Positions 33,676-45,375 of a DNA stretch of 64,000 nt are shown here, one piece after another. The DNA is from Phialocephala subalpina (Eukaryota > Ascomycota > Leotiomycetes > Helotiales > Mollisiaceae), in assembly GCA_900073065.1 (NCBI GenBank), contig FJOG01000025.1, forward strand, positions 62,001-126,000, given 5' to 3'. Within the stretch, counting starts at the first letter, position 1. Each line of letters opens with the position of its first letter. The position numbers were made by a program, and so were the translations under genes. A model generated the notes under the pieces. It ran no database searches and was not told where the DNA came from. It saw only the letters and a program-made list of their open reading frames with translations.

Positions 33676-35832
33676 CGTTTCTGATCAAGCCAGACTGAAG
33701 TCCCTTCCTCAGCCTGACAATCTGACGCCAAGAAGCATGTGGTTCCTATCTTGCTCCAATATGACAGTTCATGGGAGGCACTATTATTAAGAGAGTGAGA
33801 CACAAACACCAGGTGAACCGCGAATCGATCGAGGAACAAAAATGAACAACTCGTAACGTATGTAACAGACAGCAATTCAACAGACGAACAAAAACGATGC
33901 AATGTGGGACCTGCTTCAAGACATATACTTCGCCATCCCAGACAAGCGCACCGTGCATCGCTGCAAGCTTCTTCCATGAATGTTCTCAATCCAGTCTCGA
34001 TTCCGCCTCTCGGCTCAACATCGTCGCATCTATACTATCAAACCCAAAAGGACATGCCCAATCCCCCCCCGGATACAGACCCATCCCTGGAACACGCAAC
34101 CGGCACTACTGGCTCACATCCTGCTGCCATCATTCGTCAACTCTCACTAATCTCTAAAAGGGGAGGGGGCTGCGAAGCCATAGCTGATAAAAGTGGGCAG
34201 ATGAACTGCCGCCATAGATAAGGACATGCTATTTTGTATGTAGGGACGTCCCGTTCGTGCTTTCAAGAATGCTTCTAGAAGATGCATACGGGGAAGGCGT
34301 TTTGAAGGGGACGGGACGGCTTACCTGCCACGTTTTCCGGATATTATCTGCATCGAATCAATCAATCGGATCGGCTTGGTACCTTGCTGATAGGTTGGGC
34401 AAGCCTATCCCATTTGGGGCAAGGGTACTTGGCATGCTTGGAAATGCTTTAGGTATGTGGATCCATACCTCCAAAACTCCGTGACTCCACACACGCATCT
34501 GGGAAACAAGAACGGTTTGGACAACGATCTTCCTGGAACTTCTTTATCCGAACCTATCGTATTCATTGGATATTCGGAGCTGGATCGTGGAGACAGATCT
34601 CAAATTGGAGTTTATCCTTGAACTGTCGGTAGGTGTTGTGCCCAGATTCATCGTTTACGTCCTCCTGTCCACCCCAGACTCTGTCGCAACTTCCAAGAGT
34701 TTCAACGTATTGAGCTTAGGGTACATTTTCGGCGGTGCTATCGGAGAAATTTTATTGGCTCCCAAACGTCGCACTCAGCTACCCTCGGATATGTCCTCGC
34801 TTCGGGAAGTTCAAACTCCCAAGTGTTCACGTCGGAGCATCTCGAATATTGTTTCTCCACCCCACCAAAGAATAGCCTGATGCACTTTCGGCACGGCAAG
34901 ATAGGGGCGAAGACATGAATCTTTGGAATCCCATGAGCTCGAAGTCGACGTACTGTACAAACTAGTAGCGGTACCGTATCGTGTTGCTGAACTTCTTATT
35001 TCTCGACCTTGACTTCCGGAATCGTTTCACACTGTCTCAAGATTTGAGTTCAAAGATCTGTCATTGAAAGTTAAGCTGGGACTAGATCTTACTCGTACAC
35101 CGCGCTCAAATCTGGCACAATTAATGCTTGGCTCAGGGTGGCACAGCCAATCAAGATAGGGCTCACAATGGAGACAAAAAGCTAGGATCATACAGTTCAA
35201 GAGATAAGAGATTCGATATTCCCGACGAGGTGGACGAGGTTGGGAGGAAAGGGGTCCGTGAATGCTTCAGGATCTCTCGCTTAGCGATAATGGTGGAGTG
35301 TTTGCCCCATCAGTCATAACACTGACTCAAGATTTTCTTCCAGACATCCACAAGGCTGCATCAAGTTCTATCGATATCTAGCTTATTTGACTTCGAGAAG
35401 ACGATATAAACTTTGAGACCTGCGATTGAACTCGCCGAATCTCCGGGATCACCGTTCTCCAGATCGTCTTTGAAAAGGTGTAAAAAGCTTGAGATAACGT
35501 CGAAGTCGCTTAAAGCTCGCTATCCCGAAGCCTCGGTAAATCAGCTGCGCGTCGGCCCCTAAAGTAATGTTCTAGCGGCAACCACCAGACGCCGTCTTCT
35601 TTCAACGACGCTGTTATTACGCCGTCGCTATCAATACGAAAGCTGCGAAAGCTTTCTCTATATCACTGACGCAATCTTTTCCACCATTTCTGAGTAGTGC
35701 TCAAAATGTGATGTCGTGAGAAACTACTATTTTAAGCCTCACTTTCTCCTCGTCGTTCCTTTCGCTGCATTTTCTTGGTACCTGTCTTCCACTTCTGTAC
35801 AAATCTTGGGTTACGGATTCGATGTGACAAGA
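33676..35832. other. divergent intergenic region
   Basis: About 2.1 kb between two divergently transcribed genes, holding both promoters. Frames are short and unsupported. A CTCTATATCAC TATA-like element lies near 35656. Confidence 0.4.
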
Positions 35833-38505
35833 ATGCCACCCGAATACATCCTACCGGAACTGCCACTCACGCAAGTGCCAACCGCGCGAACAACATCCTC
35901 TCAACACCAGACCGCGGCGCAACCAGGTGTCCAAAGCGCGCCAAGTATCTCATCTCAGCGGTCCCGCATCTCAGGAACGACACACAATGGAACTCCGAAG
36001 GAAGAGACAGAGTTCAATGGCGTGCCAAAACCTGCAGGTCATCGTCGTCGCCAAGATAGGACGAATCGGATTCATAATGGTGGGAAAAAAGCGCCGTTGA
36101 ACCAGATGGGAAAGTTGTATGAGAAGATCCTTACTTACTCAACTGGGACCCGGTATTCGATATACATCCTCCCAGTGGCCTTGATACTGATGATTCCCGT
36201 TATTGTTGGTGCAACGCAAGTCAGCGACGACCCGAAGCACGACCCGAAAATTGGAGGAATCCGTGTTGTGTGGTTCTTCACGTGGATCGAAGCTGTCTGG
36301 CTGTCATATTGGGGTATGAAGTTCATTGCGAGAATCATTCCAATTTGCTTCCGGTATCTGGCTGGAGTGGTGAGTTCGGAGACGAAGAAGTATGCCAGAG
36401 TGCTGGGAAATCTCCAGCAGATAATCACGATCCTGGGATGGGTGATCATATCCTTCGTGCTGTATGAGGTGCTGTTCAGTACTGCTTCTGCAGGCAACAC
36501 TCCATTGGGATGGACAAAACAATTTAAGCAAGTGATGGGTGCAATCCTGGTGTCGACAATTATCTTCGCGATCGAGAAGACCTTTGTGCAGCTCATTAGC
36601 GTGAATTACCATGCTCGGTCGTTCAATAATAGGATCGGGGCATCGAAGAGAGCCGTGTATCTCTTAAGTCTGCTTTTCGATGCTTCCAGAACGCTGTTCC
36701 CGATGTATGGTCCGGGCTTCTTGGAGGAAGACTACATCATTCACAGCAACATCGAAGCATATGTGCGAAAAGGGTGGAGGGGACAAGTCGACCCTAACAC
36801 GGCGCCGGACGGGCACTATCGACGTATATTCAAGGGCATTGGACGAGTCAGCAACAAGGTCAATTCTGTATTTGGAAACATTGCTGGAGAACTTACCGGT
36901 AAACGCGTCCTTCCTGCCAAATCAGCTCAATCGACTGTCATCGAATGTCTGGAGAAGACGAAGTCCTCCAAAGCCCTTGCGCACCGGCTGTGGTTCTCAT
37001 TCGTTATGGAAGGCAACGATGCAATGCATTTAGATGATCTCGAAGAGGTTCTTGGGCCGGAGTCCCATGAAATCGCGGAAGAATGCTTCGATATGCTCGA
37101 CCCTGATGGGAATGGTGATGTGAGTCTCGATGAGATTTCGATGAAAGTGGAGGAGCTGTGCTTGGAAAGAAAGGCAATAGCCAGGAGCATGCACGATGTC
37201 AGCCAGGCCATAAAGGCTCTAGACAACGTATTGTCGGCTGTTGCATTGCTTCTTTCCTTGTTCGCACTCAGTAAGTATACCTCGAGCTGCTCACCTCATC
37301 GGAAATGTAAGACTGATCGCAAAAGTCTCGTTTCTGGACACTGGTTTCCACTCCATACTCTCGACCGCTTCCTCTACCCTCATTTCTCTCTCTTTCATCT
37401 TCTCATCTACTGCAGCCGAGTTCTTCGGTTCGTGTATCTTCCTTTTTGTGAAGCATCCGTACGATATCAGTGACCGAGTCGACATATACGGTCCTGATGG
37501 GCTCAACCGACTTGTTGTTGAGGAGATATCATTGCTTTACAGTAGTTTCCGTAGGATCACTGATCTGGAAGTGATTCAAGTGAGAGCCAGCAACTTTAGC
37601 TAGGTTCAACGCTGACGCCATCTAGATTCCGAACAATATTCTCAACACGCTGTGGATCAACAATACCTCGCGTGCCAAGAGTTTGATTGAACGACTTGAG
37701 GTGTACATCTCTTTCGATACTTCGCTAGAAGATATTGAAGTACTACGTCTGGAGATGGAGAACTTTGTGACATGTGATGAGAACAAGAGAGATTTTCATC
37801 CGGACGTGGTATTCCGCTGTGTGGGCATCGGCAGTATGGACAAGCTACAGATCCAGCTAGAAGTGCGCCATAAGGTATGTACTTCTTTCTTAAACCCATT
37901 TTCCCTGTTGCTGATGTGTGTAGTCGAACTGGTCCGTGGAGATGGTTCGAGCGGCTCGGCACTCCAAGTTGATGTGTGCACTCGTCCTAGCCCTTCGCAA
38001 AGTTCCCATTTTTGGTTCAGGAGGTGGAGCTGCTCCTTTGGGAGACCCGGCAAACCCCACTTACAGCGTTGTCGTGTCCAACCAGGTTGCAGCTGCCTCA
38101 AGAGCAAAAGCTGCCAAAGATGCAAACGCAGCACGACTACATCCTACAAATGTCCCAGCGTCTGAAGACAATGAGGATGTATCGAAAACGACGAGTGGAA
38201 ACGAAGCACTTACTTCCATCCCAGAGGTCATTGCAGGAGACCCTTTGAGAGACCACGGGGCTGGAAGCGGTGACTTCAATATCATCGGAGATCAAAGACT
38301 TCAACCATCAATAACGAGAGGGTCGCAGCTTAGCGTGCCAACTTCGAATCTTGGAAAGAGCAAGAGCGCGCAAGGCAGAAGGAAGCCAGGCTTGACAGCG
38401 CCAACTCGTACATCGGAGGTTACTCAAGAAGAAGCGAACTTGGCAGCCATACCCAGCAATGCAGGAAGTGGTAGCTTTGACCCTGAAGCGCAGACTTCAA
38501 GGTAG
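35833..38505 (+). CDS. MscS-family mechanosensitive channel with EF hand, 840 aa
   Basis: Exons 35833-37270, 37326-37579, 37626-37874 and 37924-38505. Several helices occupy about residues 110-270 (YILPVALILMIPVIVGAT, VVWFFTWIEAVWLSYWGM). A single EF hand follows near residues 420-432 (DPDGNGDVSLDE), then the pore-helix region (ALDNVLSAVALLLSLFALS) and the hallmark LFVKHPYDISDRVDI of MscS beta domains. This is the layout of fungal calcium-regulated MscS-like channels such as fission yeast Msy1/Msy2, which sit in ER or other membranes and limit swelling and calcium rise under hypo-osmotic shock. The C-terminus is a long disordered tail. The open frame extends upstream of the chosen ATG without another ATG, so an unseen 5' exon is possible. 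Confidence 0.93.
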
Positions 38506-39329
38506 AGAGCAAGGTTGTGGACACCAATATCTCAAGAGTAGGACATCTGCTGACCGTCAGAACCCGAATACTGACCATGTAATCATGCAGCAGCAGGTAC
38601 CGTGAAAGGAGAAGCTTACTGAGGTGCACAACTCGGCGAGACTGCTTTATCAATTCTCAGGTATTGGATCTTGAAGGCGCGTCGAGTGAGATGGGGCCGA
38701 GGAGGAGGTCCATGGTCTGCAGACTTCGGTCTATTGTTCTTTCAGACTCTCTGTGAATAGCATATCGGTCTGAAATTCGTTATACCTCCTTTGGTACGAC
38801 AGATCTGTGAAAGGAAAGGTCGATGTCTCTGATTTGAGGTCAAAATGAAGCAACATGTGACAAGTAAATGATCCTGCTTCGAATATTGAGCAGACGCTCT
38901 CTTGTGACCGACAGCGTAATATCCCTTCCACCGGTGAGACATGGTCCACGCCAGGCATCACAGCTAAGTAGTCGTGGTTGCCTAACGATTTTAGCTGTGA
39001 TGCCTGGCGTGGACCATGTCTCACTGGTGGAAGGGATACTGGTGAATGAGTAGCTGCTTCTTTGTGTGAAGAAGTCTTTTGCAAGAGGAAAACTTAAAGC
39101 CGGCATGTAAAGTTCTTCCTTAATTGAAAAGGTGCCGGCCCATGCCTCAGATCCCAGGCATTAAACTTCGTCACGTCGCGAATCTCCCGCGCGACTCGGA
39201 AAATTGTTTGTTTCCAAGATCGTTTGCGATTCAAAAGCAAACCCCACGACGAGAACTCCACTCCCTTTCTCAACCCCACACTCCTTAAGACAATGCGCAC
39301 TTGCAACTCTTGCTTATCTTGCAATCGAA
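38506..39329. other. intergenic, contains the long inverted repeat
   Basis: Apart from the hairpin and the promoter/leader of the gene at 39330, nothing is supported. Confidence 0.5.
38921..39037. repeat. long near-perfect inverted repeat (47-bp arms, 23-nt loop)
   Basis: The left arm 38921-38967 and right arm 38991-39037 are reverse complements with a single clear mismatch (38933) plus one possible further wobble pair inward. The arms do not encode any recognised protein. It lies in the 824-base interval between the MscS gene and the Acinus-like gene. Transcription would give a stable hairpin. Confidence 0.9.
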
Positions 39330-41195
39330 ATGACTGACTGGAGCAAACTGAAGGTCACTGACCTTCGAGCAGAGCTCAAGAAGCGCAACCTCACTACAGC
39401 AGGAGTCAAAAGCGTTTTGATTGAGAGATTAGTCGCACACGAGAACGGCCATGGCTCGGAGAGCGAAGCAACTATCCAGGGTGATGATGGGAAGTTAGAT
39501 GGCAATGCTACATCTCCAGACGAAATTTCACCAATCCTGCCAACAGCCTCCGATACCCTTCCTAATGCACCTCCACAAACGACGACAGAAGAAGAAGTTG
39601 CCGAATCATCGAACCAGGCTCCAGCTGCAGAAGCCATTCTCGAAGAAGCTCCTCCCGCTAAGACACAACCCACGCATACCGTCGAATCCTCGCAGACCCT
39701 AAGTCTGCAGGATGAACACCAATCAGCCCTTCCTTCAGTCGAACCTCAGGAGGCAAATGAAGATCGCCAGAAGCGGAAGCGCAGGTCACAGAGCCCTCCA
39801 ATTACCGCTTCGGATGCGGCACATAAACGTCTTCGAATTAGCGATGCGGGGGAGGTGATGGAGGAGTCGAAAGATGAGGTAATGGGGGAGGAGGTTGTCC
39901 CATCTGCTCGTGATACTGACTGGATTGAGAAACACAACGGAGTGGACGAGGCAGAAGTAAATGCGAAGGCGAAGGATGCGGTTGGCGATGGCATCGATAC
40001 CTCTATGGAGGAGGTCAAGGTCGATGATGTTAGCGGCAACAACAACAAAGCGAACGAGATGGAGGTCGACATTCCCACGAAAAAGGAAAGCACGTCTTTG
40101 ACGCCATATGAAGATTCTCTATCTCACACGCGCGATTCAAGGTTCAAAACTCTGTTCTCGGGAGAGGGCTCAGGATCAACAGCACTCTCTACAATTCGGG
40201 ATTCCGCTCATGATGAGCCTGAACCAGACCGCATTATCTCTCCAGCTGTCCACCCGGCGACATCCAGTCTCTACATCTCTCGCTTGATGCGCCCAATCAA
40301 TCAGGCCCTATTCGAGGCTCACATTACCACTTTGGCCGCTCCTCCTGGTGGCGAAGTAGACCCCGATGCCATTGTCAGATTCTTCGTCGATCCAATCCGT
40401 ACACACGCATTTGTATCGTTCACCAGTGTCTCTGCGGCATCAAGAGTCCGATCTGCTCTCCATGACCGTATTTGGCCCGATGAGAAGACTAGGAAGCCTC
40501 TCTGGGTGGACTTTGTACCTGCAGAAAAGGTCGTTGAGTGGATTGACCAGGAGCAAGCAAACAATCCTGGAGGACGGTCAATGGGGAAGAAGTGGGAGGT
40601 TTATTATGATGTTGACGAGGATCGTCATGTTACTGCTATGCTGCAGGAAGTTAGCACTTTCGCTCGCCCGATGCAACCTATCCGCCAACCATCAATTTCT
40701 GCTCCCCAACCTCAATCAGCCTCCCAACCGCGAAATATCGATCCTCCTTCTGGCCCTCGATCATTTCAAACAATAGGCCCACCAATTCCCCCGAATACCA
40801 AGAGACTCGATGAGCTTTTCAAGTCTACTACTACAAAGCCTGTGCTGTATTGGCTGCCCGTTTCGAAAGACTTGGCGGACAGGAGATTAGATAACCTTGA
40901 CCGTGCAATGTCAAACGATGCTGCTGCTGGGCGTCGAGTTGACGGAGAGAATCATCGGTACACGTTCGAGGATAACGATAAGCTAGTAGACCGTGGTTTG
41001 GAGATATTCTCAGGAATCCGGCCACCGCCTGGACATCGTGGACCGAGAGGACATGGACCGCGTGTGGGAATGGGATACCAAGGGAGGGGAGGATATGGTG
41101 GTGGAGACTCTTTCAGGCCAAATGATAGTCGCAGAAGTGATGGACCTTCGTACAGAAGCGACAGACGGGGCTCAAGAGATTATGGGCGTCGTTAA
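39330..41195 (+). CDS. SAP-domain, Acinus-like RNA-binding protein, 621 aa
   Basis: A single exon from ATG. Residues 3-37 are a SAP domain (WSKLKVTDLRAELKKRNLTT, then VKSVLIERL), a helix-loop-helix for DNA or chromatin binding. A long acidic, Ser/Glu-rich linker with a basic NLS-like KRKRRSQSP follows. Residues about 310-410 form an RRM-like fold (SSLYISRLMRPINQALFEAH, then THAFVSFTSVSAASRVRSAL). Residues about 491-525 match the RNPS1-SAP18-binding (RSB) motif of Acinus (KRLDELFKSTTTKPVLYWLP, then VSKDLADRRLDNL). The end is RGG/Arg-Ser-rich. Acinus works with RNPS1 and SAP18 in the ASAP complex, linked to the exon-junction complex and splicing, in the nucleus. This architecture makes an Acinus orthologue likely. 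Confidence 0.88.
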   Translation: MTDWSKLKVTDLRAELKKRNLTTAGVKSVLIERLVAHENGHGSESEATIQGDDGKLDGNATSPDEISPILPTASDTLPNAPPQTTTEEEVAESSNQAPAAEAILEEAPPAKTQPTHTVESSQTLSLQDEHQSALPSVEPQEANEDRQKRKRRSQSPPITASDAAHKRLRISDAGEVMEESKDEVMGEEVVPSARDTDWIEKHNGVDEAEVNAKAKDAVGDGIDTSMEEVKVDDVSGNNNKANEMEVDIPTKKESTSLTPYEDSLSHTRDSRFKTLFSGEGSGSTALSTIRDSAHDEPEPDRIISPAVHPATSSLYISRLMRPINQALFEAHITTLAAPPGGEVDPDAIVRFFVDPIRTHAFVSFTSVSAASRVRSALHDRIWPDEKTRKPLWVDFVPAEKVVEWIDQEQANNPGGRSMGKKWEVYYDVDEDRHVTAMLQEVSTFARPMQPIRQPSISAPQPQSASQPRNIDPPSGPRSFQTIGPPIPPNTKRLDELFKSTTTKPVLYWLPVSKDLADRRLDNLDRAMSNDAAAGRRVDGENHRYTFEDNDKLVDRGLEIFSGIRPPPGHRGPRGHGPRVGMGYQGRGGYGGGDSFRPNDSRRSDGPSYRSDRRGSRDYGRR

Positions 41196-41566
41196 GACAT
41201 AAAATTTGCACTGGGCGGAGTTCAGGAAGCGGAGTTTTGAGCTTCACATCAATTGCTGCATGGCGTTGCACGCAAGGTATTTCGTTGCGTTTGTAGGACT
41301 AAATAAAACTAGATGGAGTGATATGGTGGTATACCCCGAGATTGCAACTCTCTCACAGCATCACTGAAAGGAATTAATGACTTTGCAACGACTCTACTGC
41401 AACGGTATAGCTCAATCTTGAATCAATGTGCATGAGATGAATGAATTGTGAGTTCTTCAAACGCAAGGCTGAAAGGCTGCACCAAAAATTGCAGCCTCGC
41501 GCGCGAGGCATCACGTAAAATTCAACCTCACCTCGTCCCAATATCAACAACAACATCACAGCAGAA
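41196..41566. other. intergenic
   Basis: Short interval holding the 3' end of the Acinus-like gene and the cyclin promoter. Nothing else seen. Confidence 0.5.
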
Positions 41567-42545
41567 ATGTCCCACCTATCCAATCCAATTGCTACGGCAG
41601 ACCAGGTATTCACAAATGTCACCAACAATGTTCTGCCACTTGAACTTCAAGATAGCGTGCGCTTCTATACTGCTCGCCTCACCCAAGCAGCAGGAATTCT
41701 CCTCCGTCTACCTCAATCTATAACAGCCCAGGCCAATGTGCTCCTCTACAGGTACTGGCTAGTTGATGATATAATGCGTCACGAATTTAGCGTTTGATTG
41801 CCCCTCCCACCCCAATGATCTCCAGCTAACAACCACCCAGGACCTCTCAGCAGCAGTTATCTACCTAGCAGCCAAGATTTCCGCCTCCCCACGCTCCCTC
41901 CGAAGCATAACAAACGTCTACGCCTACCTCATCTCCACATCCTCCACCCTATCCGGCACCACCGTCCCAGAACCAGACCCCAAATCCTACTACCTCTCCG
42001 AAAACACCTACATCACCAAGCGAAACAAGCTCCTCCACATCGAAGGCCAGACCCTCAACGCTCTAGGCTTCAACACCCACGTCGCCCTCCCACATCCTCT
42101 AGCCATTACATATCTCCAGACAATGGATGTATTCACCTCTCCTAAAACCGGGAAAGAAGTCGCGAAACGAACAATTGAGTATTTGAATACGGCGTTGTTG
42201 AGTCCTCAGATGTTGTATTTGACGCATCAGCCGGCGAGCTTGGCTACTGCTGCTATATATCTAGCGGCGAGGGATAAGAGTGTTAGGTTACCGGAATGTG
42301 AATGGTGGGAGGTGTTTGATTGTGAGAGGGAAGAACTAGGTTTCCTTGTTGTGGGGATGGGTAGTTTGGAGGGTGTGGTGAAGAGAGAGGCTGAGAGGTG
42401 GGGGAAAGAGAAGGGGATGATTTCTAGGAAAGATGTCAGGGAGGAGATGTGGAAGATGGGTATCAGGAATGAGAATGAGGTGGAGGAGCCTTTGGATGAG
42501 GAGGATGAGCTGAATAAGCTGTTGGATGCGAGGGTTGGCGCTTGA
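41567..42545 (+). CDS. cyclin L/T-type protein, 309 aa
   Basis: Exons 41567-41791 and 41841-42545. The 49-nt intron has donor GTTTGA, branch GCTAAC and acceptor CAG. The cyclin box runs from LPLELQDSVRFYTARLTQAA through ANVLLYRYWLVDDIMRHEFS (joined to DLSAAVIYLAAKISASPRSL) to LLHIEGQTLNALGFNTHVAL. A second fold contains LYLTHQPASLATAAIYLAAR. The pattern of late acquisition of the box and the YxYW/F motif is that of transcription/splicing cyclins (L, T, K, C) that pair with CDK9/11/12-like kinases, rather than mitotic cyclins. I cannot decide between L and T from sequence alone. Just downstream starts the hairpin array. Confidence 0.88.
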
Positions 42546-42572
42546 TCACGATTGGTAATATCGGCAATCCAT

Positions 42573-43274
42573 TGTTCCAGAGAGCCTGGGACATCTGAAA
42601 TCATTTCTCCCAGAAGCGTGATGGATGAGGAATTGCTTCTGATTGGCACCGAGCTGGAATGGCATATGGAAGTCTCTCGCATTGTCCTGGCAGCCGTGGG
42701 ACATTGGAAACCATCCTTTGACTACTTCGGATTTCTGTGTCTTGGTATTACCATACAATTGGATGCAGGGTTGGGTGCTGGTGGATTTTGAATGGTAAGA
42801 TGAACCTTTCCATTGGCCCAACGCCTGTGGGACAACTGAAGGACATCTCAGGTAATCTAAAATCATTTGCCTAAGATAACTAACTGGAGTCTGACTTGAA
42901 CACCATCTGGAAGTCTCTAGTGTTTTCTTAGTAACTCTGGGACATTTTGAAGCCTCCCTTGTGTTCCCCTTTATTCCCTTGCCATACGTCAAGGTGTATC
43001 GGGAGTAAAGTTGCTCTTTCATTGTCCCATGGTTGCCAGAACATTTGACTAGCCGAGCTCAAGGGAAGGTCAGTCCGCTTGATTGTTTCCCTCCCATTGC
43101 TTCTGATAGGCAGTGAGCTTTGATGACACAGAGAGGTTTCTTGCATTGTCCTCATAGCTATGGACATCAGGAGCTCTCCTTTGTTACTTCAGATTTCTAT
43201 GTCTTGATATCACCATGCTTCACAAAAGAGGAAAAGCAAAGTTCCGTCTCTATTATCCTATACCCGCTGGAACA
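42573..43274. repeat. array of seven TGTCCCA-N7-TGGGACA dyad elements
   Basis: Degenerate copies of a 21-nt dyad (7-nt arm, 7-nt spacer, 7-nt arm) lie at 42573-42593, 42683-42703, 42814-42834, 42924-42944, 43023-43043, 43147-43166 and 43254-43274. Centre-to-centre spacing is about 110, 131, 110, 99, 124 and 107 nt. The DNA between dyads alternates between two related types (for example GAAGTCTCTCGCATTGTCC / GAAGTCTCTAGTGTTTTCT, and CGGATTTCTGTGTCTTGG / CAGATTTCTATGTCTTGA). The array is therefore a diverged tandem repeat with a unit of roughly 230 nt carrying two dyads. No protein-coding explanation was found. Confidence 0.75.
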
Positions 43275-43499
43275 TTCAATGCAGCTGAACTCAGTGGTAA
43301 AGCAGTTCGGCTAAACTATTTTCCTCATATCCGTTCCCCTTGCTTGAGATAGCTACTCGTTCGTCATATCTGAAATTGATGGGATGAATGACAGCAATGG
43401 TCACTCTTTGGCGATCACTAGCGTCCTTTTGGCAGCGATATCGACTTCGTGTCGTCCTCGACCTTCCTTTTAGCGACAACCAGATCGACTACAACAACA

Positions 43500-45363
43500 A
43501 TGAATCCGCGACTACCACCAATCATTGCTGTTAACAACTGTAAGTCTCTTACTATCATTCGCGGATTGTTCTCAAGATACTAATGTATTGCTAGCCGTTG
43601 AAAACGCTGTCACGATGCCTGAGTACGAATTACGACTCGATCACCCAGAATCAAACCAACACTACTTTCGAGTGGGTTTTGCTTCTGGTATTGCGCCGCC
43701 GCCAAATACCCCCGAGTCTCAGATGAGTACTATTGAGATTGACGATGATCTTCCGCCATTATCTCTTGACAGTCTAAAGATTCAAGTTGACAAGAAGGTT
43801 CAAGATGACGACAACAAGCGCGTTATGGTCGTCGGTATATCGGGTTGTACTTCGTCGGGAAAGAGCTTGCTTGCTATGATCTTGGCAAAGGTGTTCGACA
43901 AAGGTAAGCCGCACACATTTCGAATGTTCCACGCTCTTTGGGTCATTTGGGAATCTAGTACATACATCTTTGTTTTTTTCTCTCTCCATGGTTGCGTCTC
44001 ATGGTTACGCGAGAATGTCTGCCCCTATTTGAGCGCGTCGGTTTTAGCCGAGCATGTTCACTCCTTCCCACCTCAGCCTGACACTGGCTTTTGTACTTCT
44101 TTCAATGTACCACATCTGCCGGGAGTTTATTTTTCGTCTAATTGGGCAACATATGCTAAGTCGCGACTAGCTATCGTCATGCACCAAGATACCTACTTCC
44201 AACCCAAGTGCATCTGCCCTCTTGAGAGATTCCGTGCTTCCGAGAATGATCTCCCGTTCATGTTGAAGAGCCTATCGAACGACAATGCCGGACATTATGT
44301 TATTATGACTGATGGTATTGACCCCTCTGCACGAGAACCGCTCGTCACAAGCTCGGACGCGGATTGTGATGAAGCTATTGACTTCATTACTATGCTTGGA
44401 ATGATTACTACGGTCATCAACACCGGCGAGCTCCCTAATGATGTACCCTCTCCTGGTCCTCCTCATCTTATCCTCGGTCTAGACGACTCATATCCTATCA
44501 CTCAATACCATGACCTCGCCCCCTACGCCACCCTCATCGCCGAGCTCCGAGAGGTCGTCGCGAAGAATGTCACGGCCCACGCTCTCGAGAACATCAAGGA
44601 AAATCGAGTCGGAAAGTACATCCAAGCACCTGCCTCCGGTAACAGTACCCCAATCAGCGAAGGCGCAATCGATATCAAGTCCAACGATAGCGAGGACTGG
44701 GTCGATATCAAGATCAATCCACGCATCAACACCCTCCTCCCAACAATCTTCTTCGTCGAAGGTTTCCTCCTCTTCTCCGACCCAAACGGCCCAGCTCACG
44801 ACCTCGAAAAGATGCACATCTATACCAACCTTCCCTCTCACTACGACCTTGAGTGGAATCAAAACGCTATCCGCGAGAAATTCCAATCGATCGCCGATCT
44901 CACCCATGAGCTTCACCACACCAGTCCTCAAGATCCCTTCTCCATTAAGTGCCAAGAGGAGTATGAGCAAGAGATCTGGGGCAAGAATATTGAAGCCAAA
45001 TACGAGATGCAAGGAAAGTTCGATATGAAGATGTGGTTGCCGACTAGCAAGGAGGAGGCTTTCAAGAGACGCTTTGAGAGAGATGCCTACGTTGATTATC
45101 CTAAAGGTGAGAGACACCCGGGTCAGATGTGGAAGAGTGAGGGATACTTTGATGGAATTGCTTGGAAGCATTTTGAGCAGGAGCATGCGTGGTTGAGGGA
45201 TGAAGGCGAGAAGGATTTGTCTAAGGGTGGTGATGCCGAATGTACCTTTAAGCCGGGTATTTTCAAGGGTGTCTACGTGCGACCAAAGATGGATGCTAGC
45301 GTTGAAGAGACTGTCCGTTGGGCTGTCGAGGTGGTCTTGCACCAAGTCTGCTCGGCGGAATAG
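43500..45363 (+). CDS. nicotinamide riboside kinase-like P-loop kinase, 513 aa
   Basis: Exons 43500-43539, 43595-43903 and 44171-45363. A P-loop at about residues 91-103 reads VVGISGCTSSGKSLLA, as in nicotinamide-riboside and uridine kinases. Next is VMHQDTYFQPKCICPLERF, matching HxDDFYKP but with DT in place of DD. Then come CDEAIDF...INTGELP, corresponding to the acceptor segment, and FFVEGFLLFSDP, the sheet before the phosphate-handling region. The lid-like part reads KRRFERDAYVDYPKG, then GQMWKSEGYFDGIAWKHFEQ. The enzyme would phosphorylate nicotinamide riboside in NAD salvage. It is larger than yeast Nrk1 owing to an N-terminal extension and insertions. The 267-nt second intron is free of stops and a multiple of three, so retention would still give a 602-residue product. 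The gene sits between two arrays of dyad elements. Confidence 0.75.
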
Positions 45364-45375
45364 GTGCATTTTGAA

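Noticed and set aside
34566..34880. 104-codon plus-strand frame with a hydrophobic middle
   Set aside because: Opens at a non-ATG codon and shows no motif.
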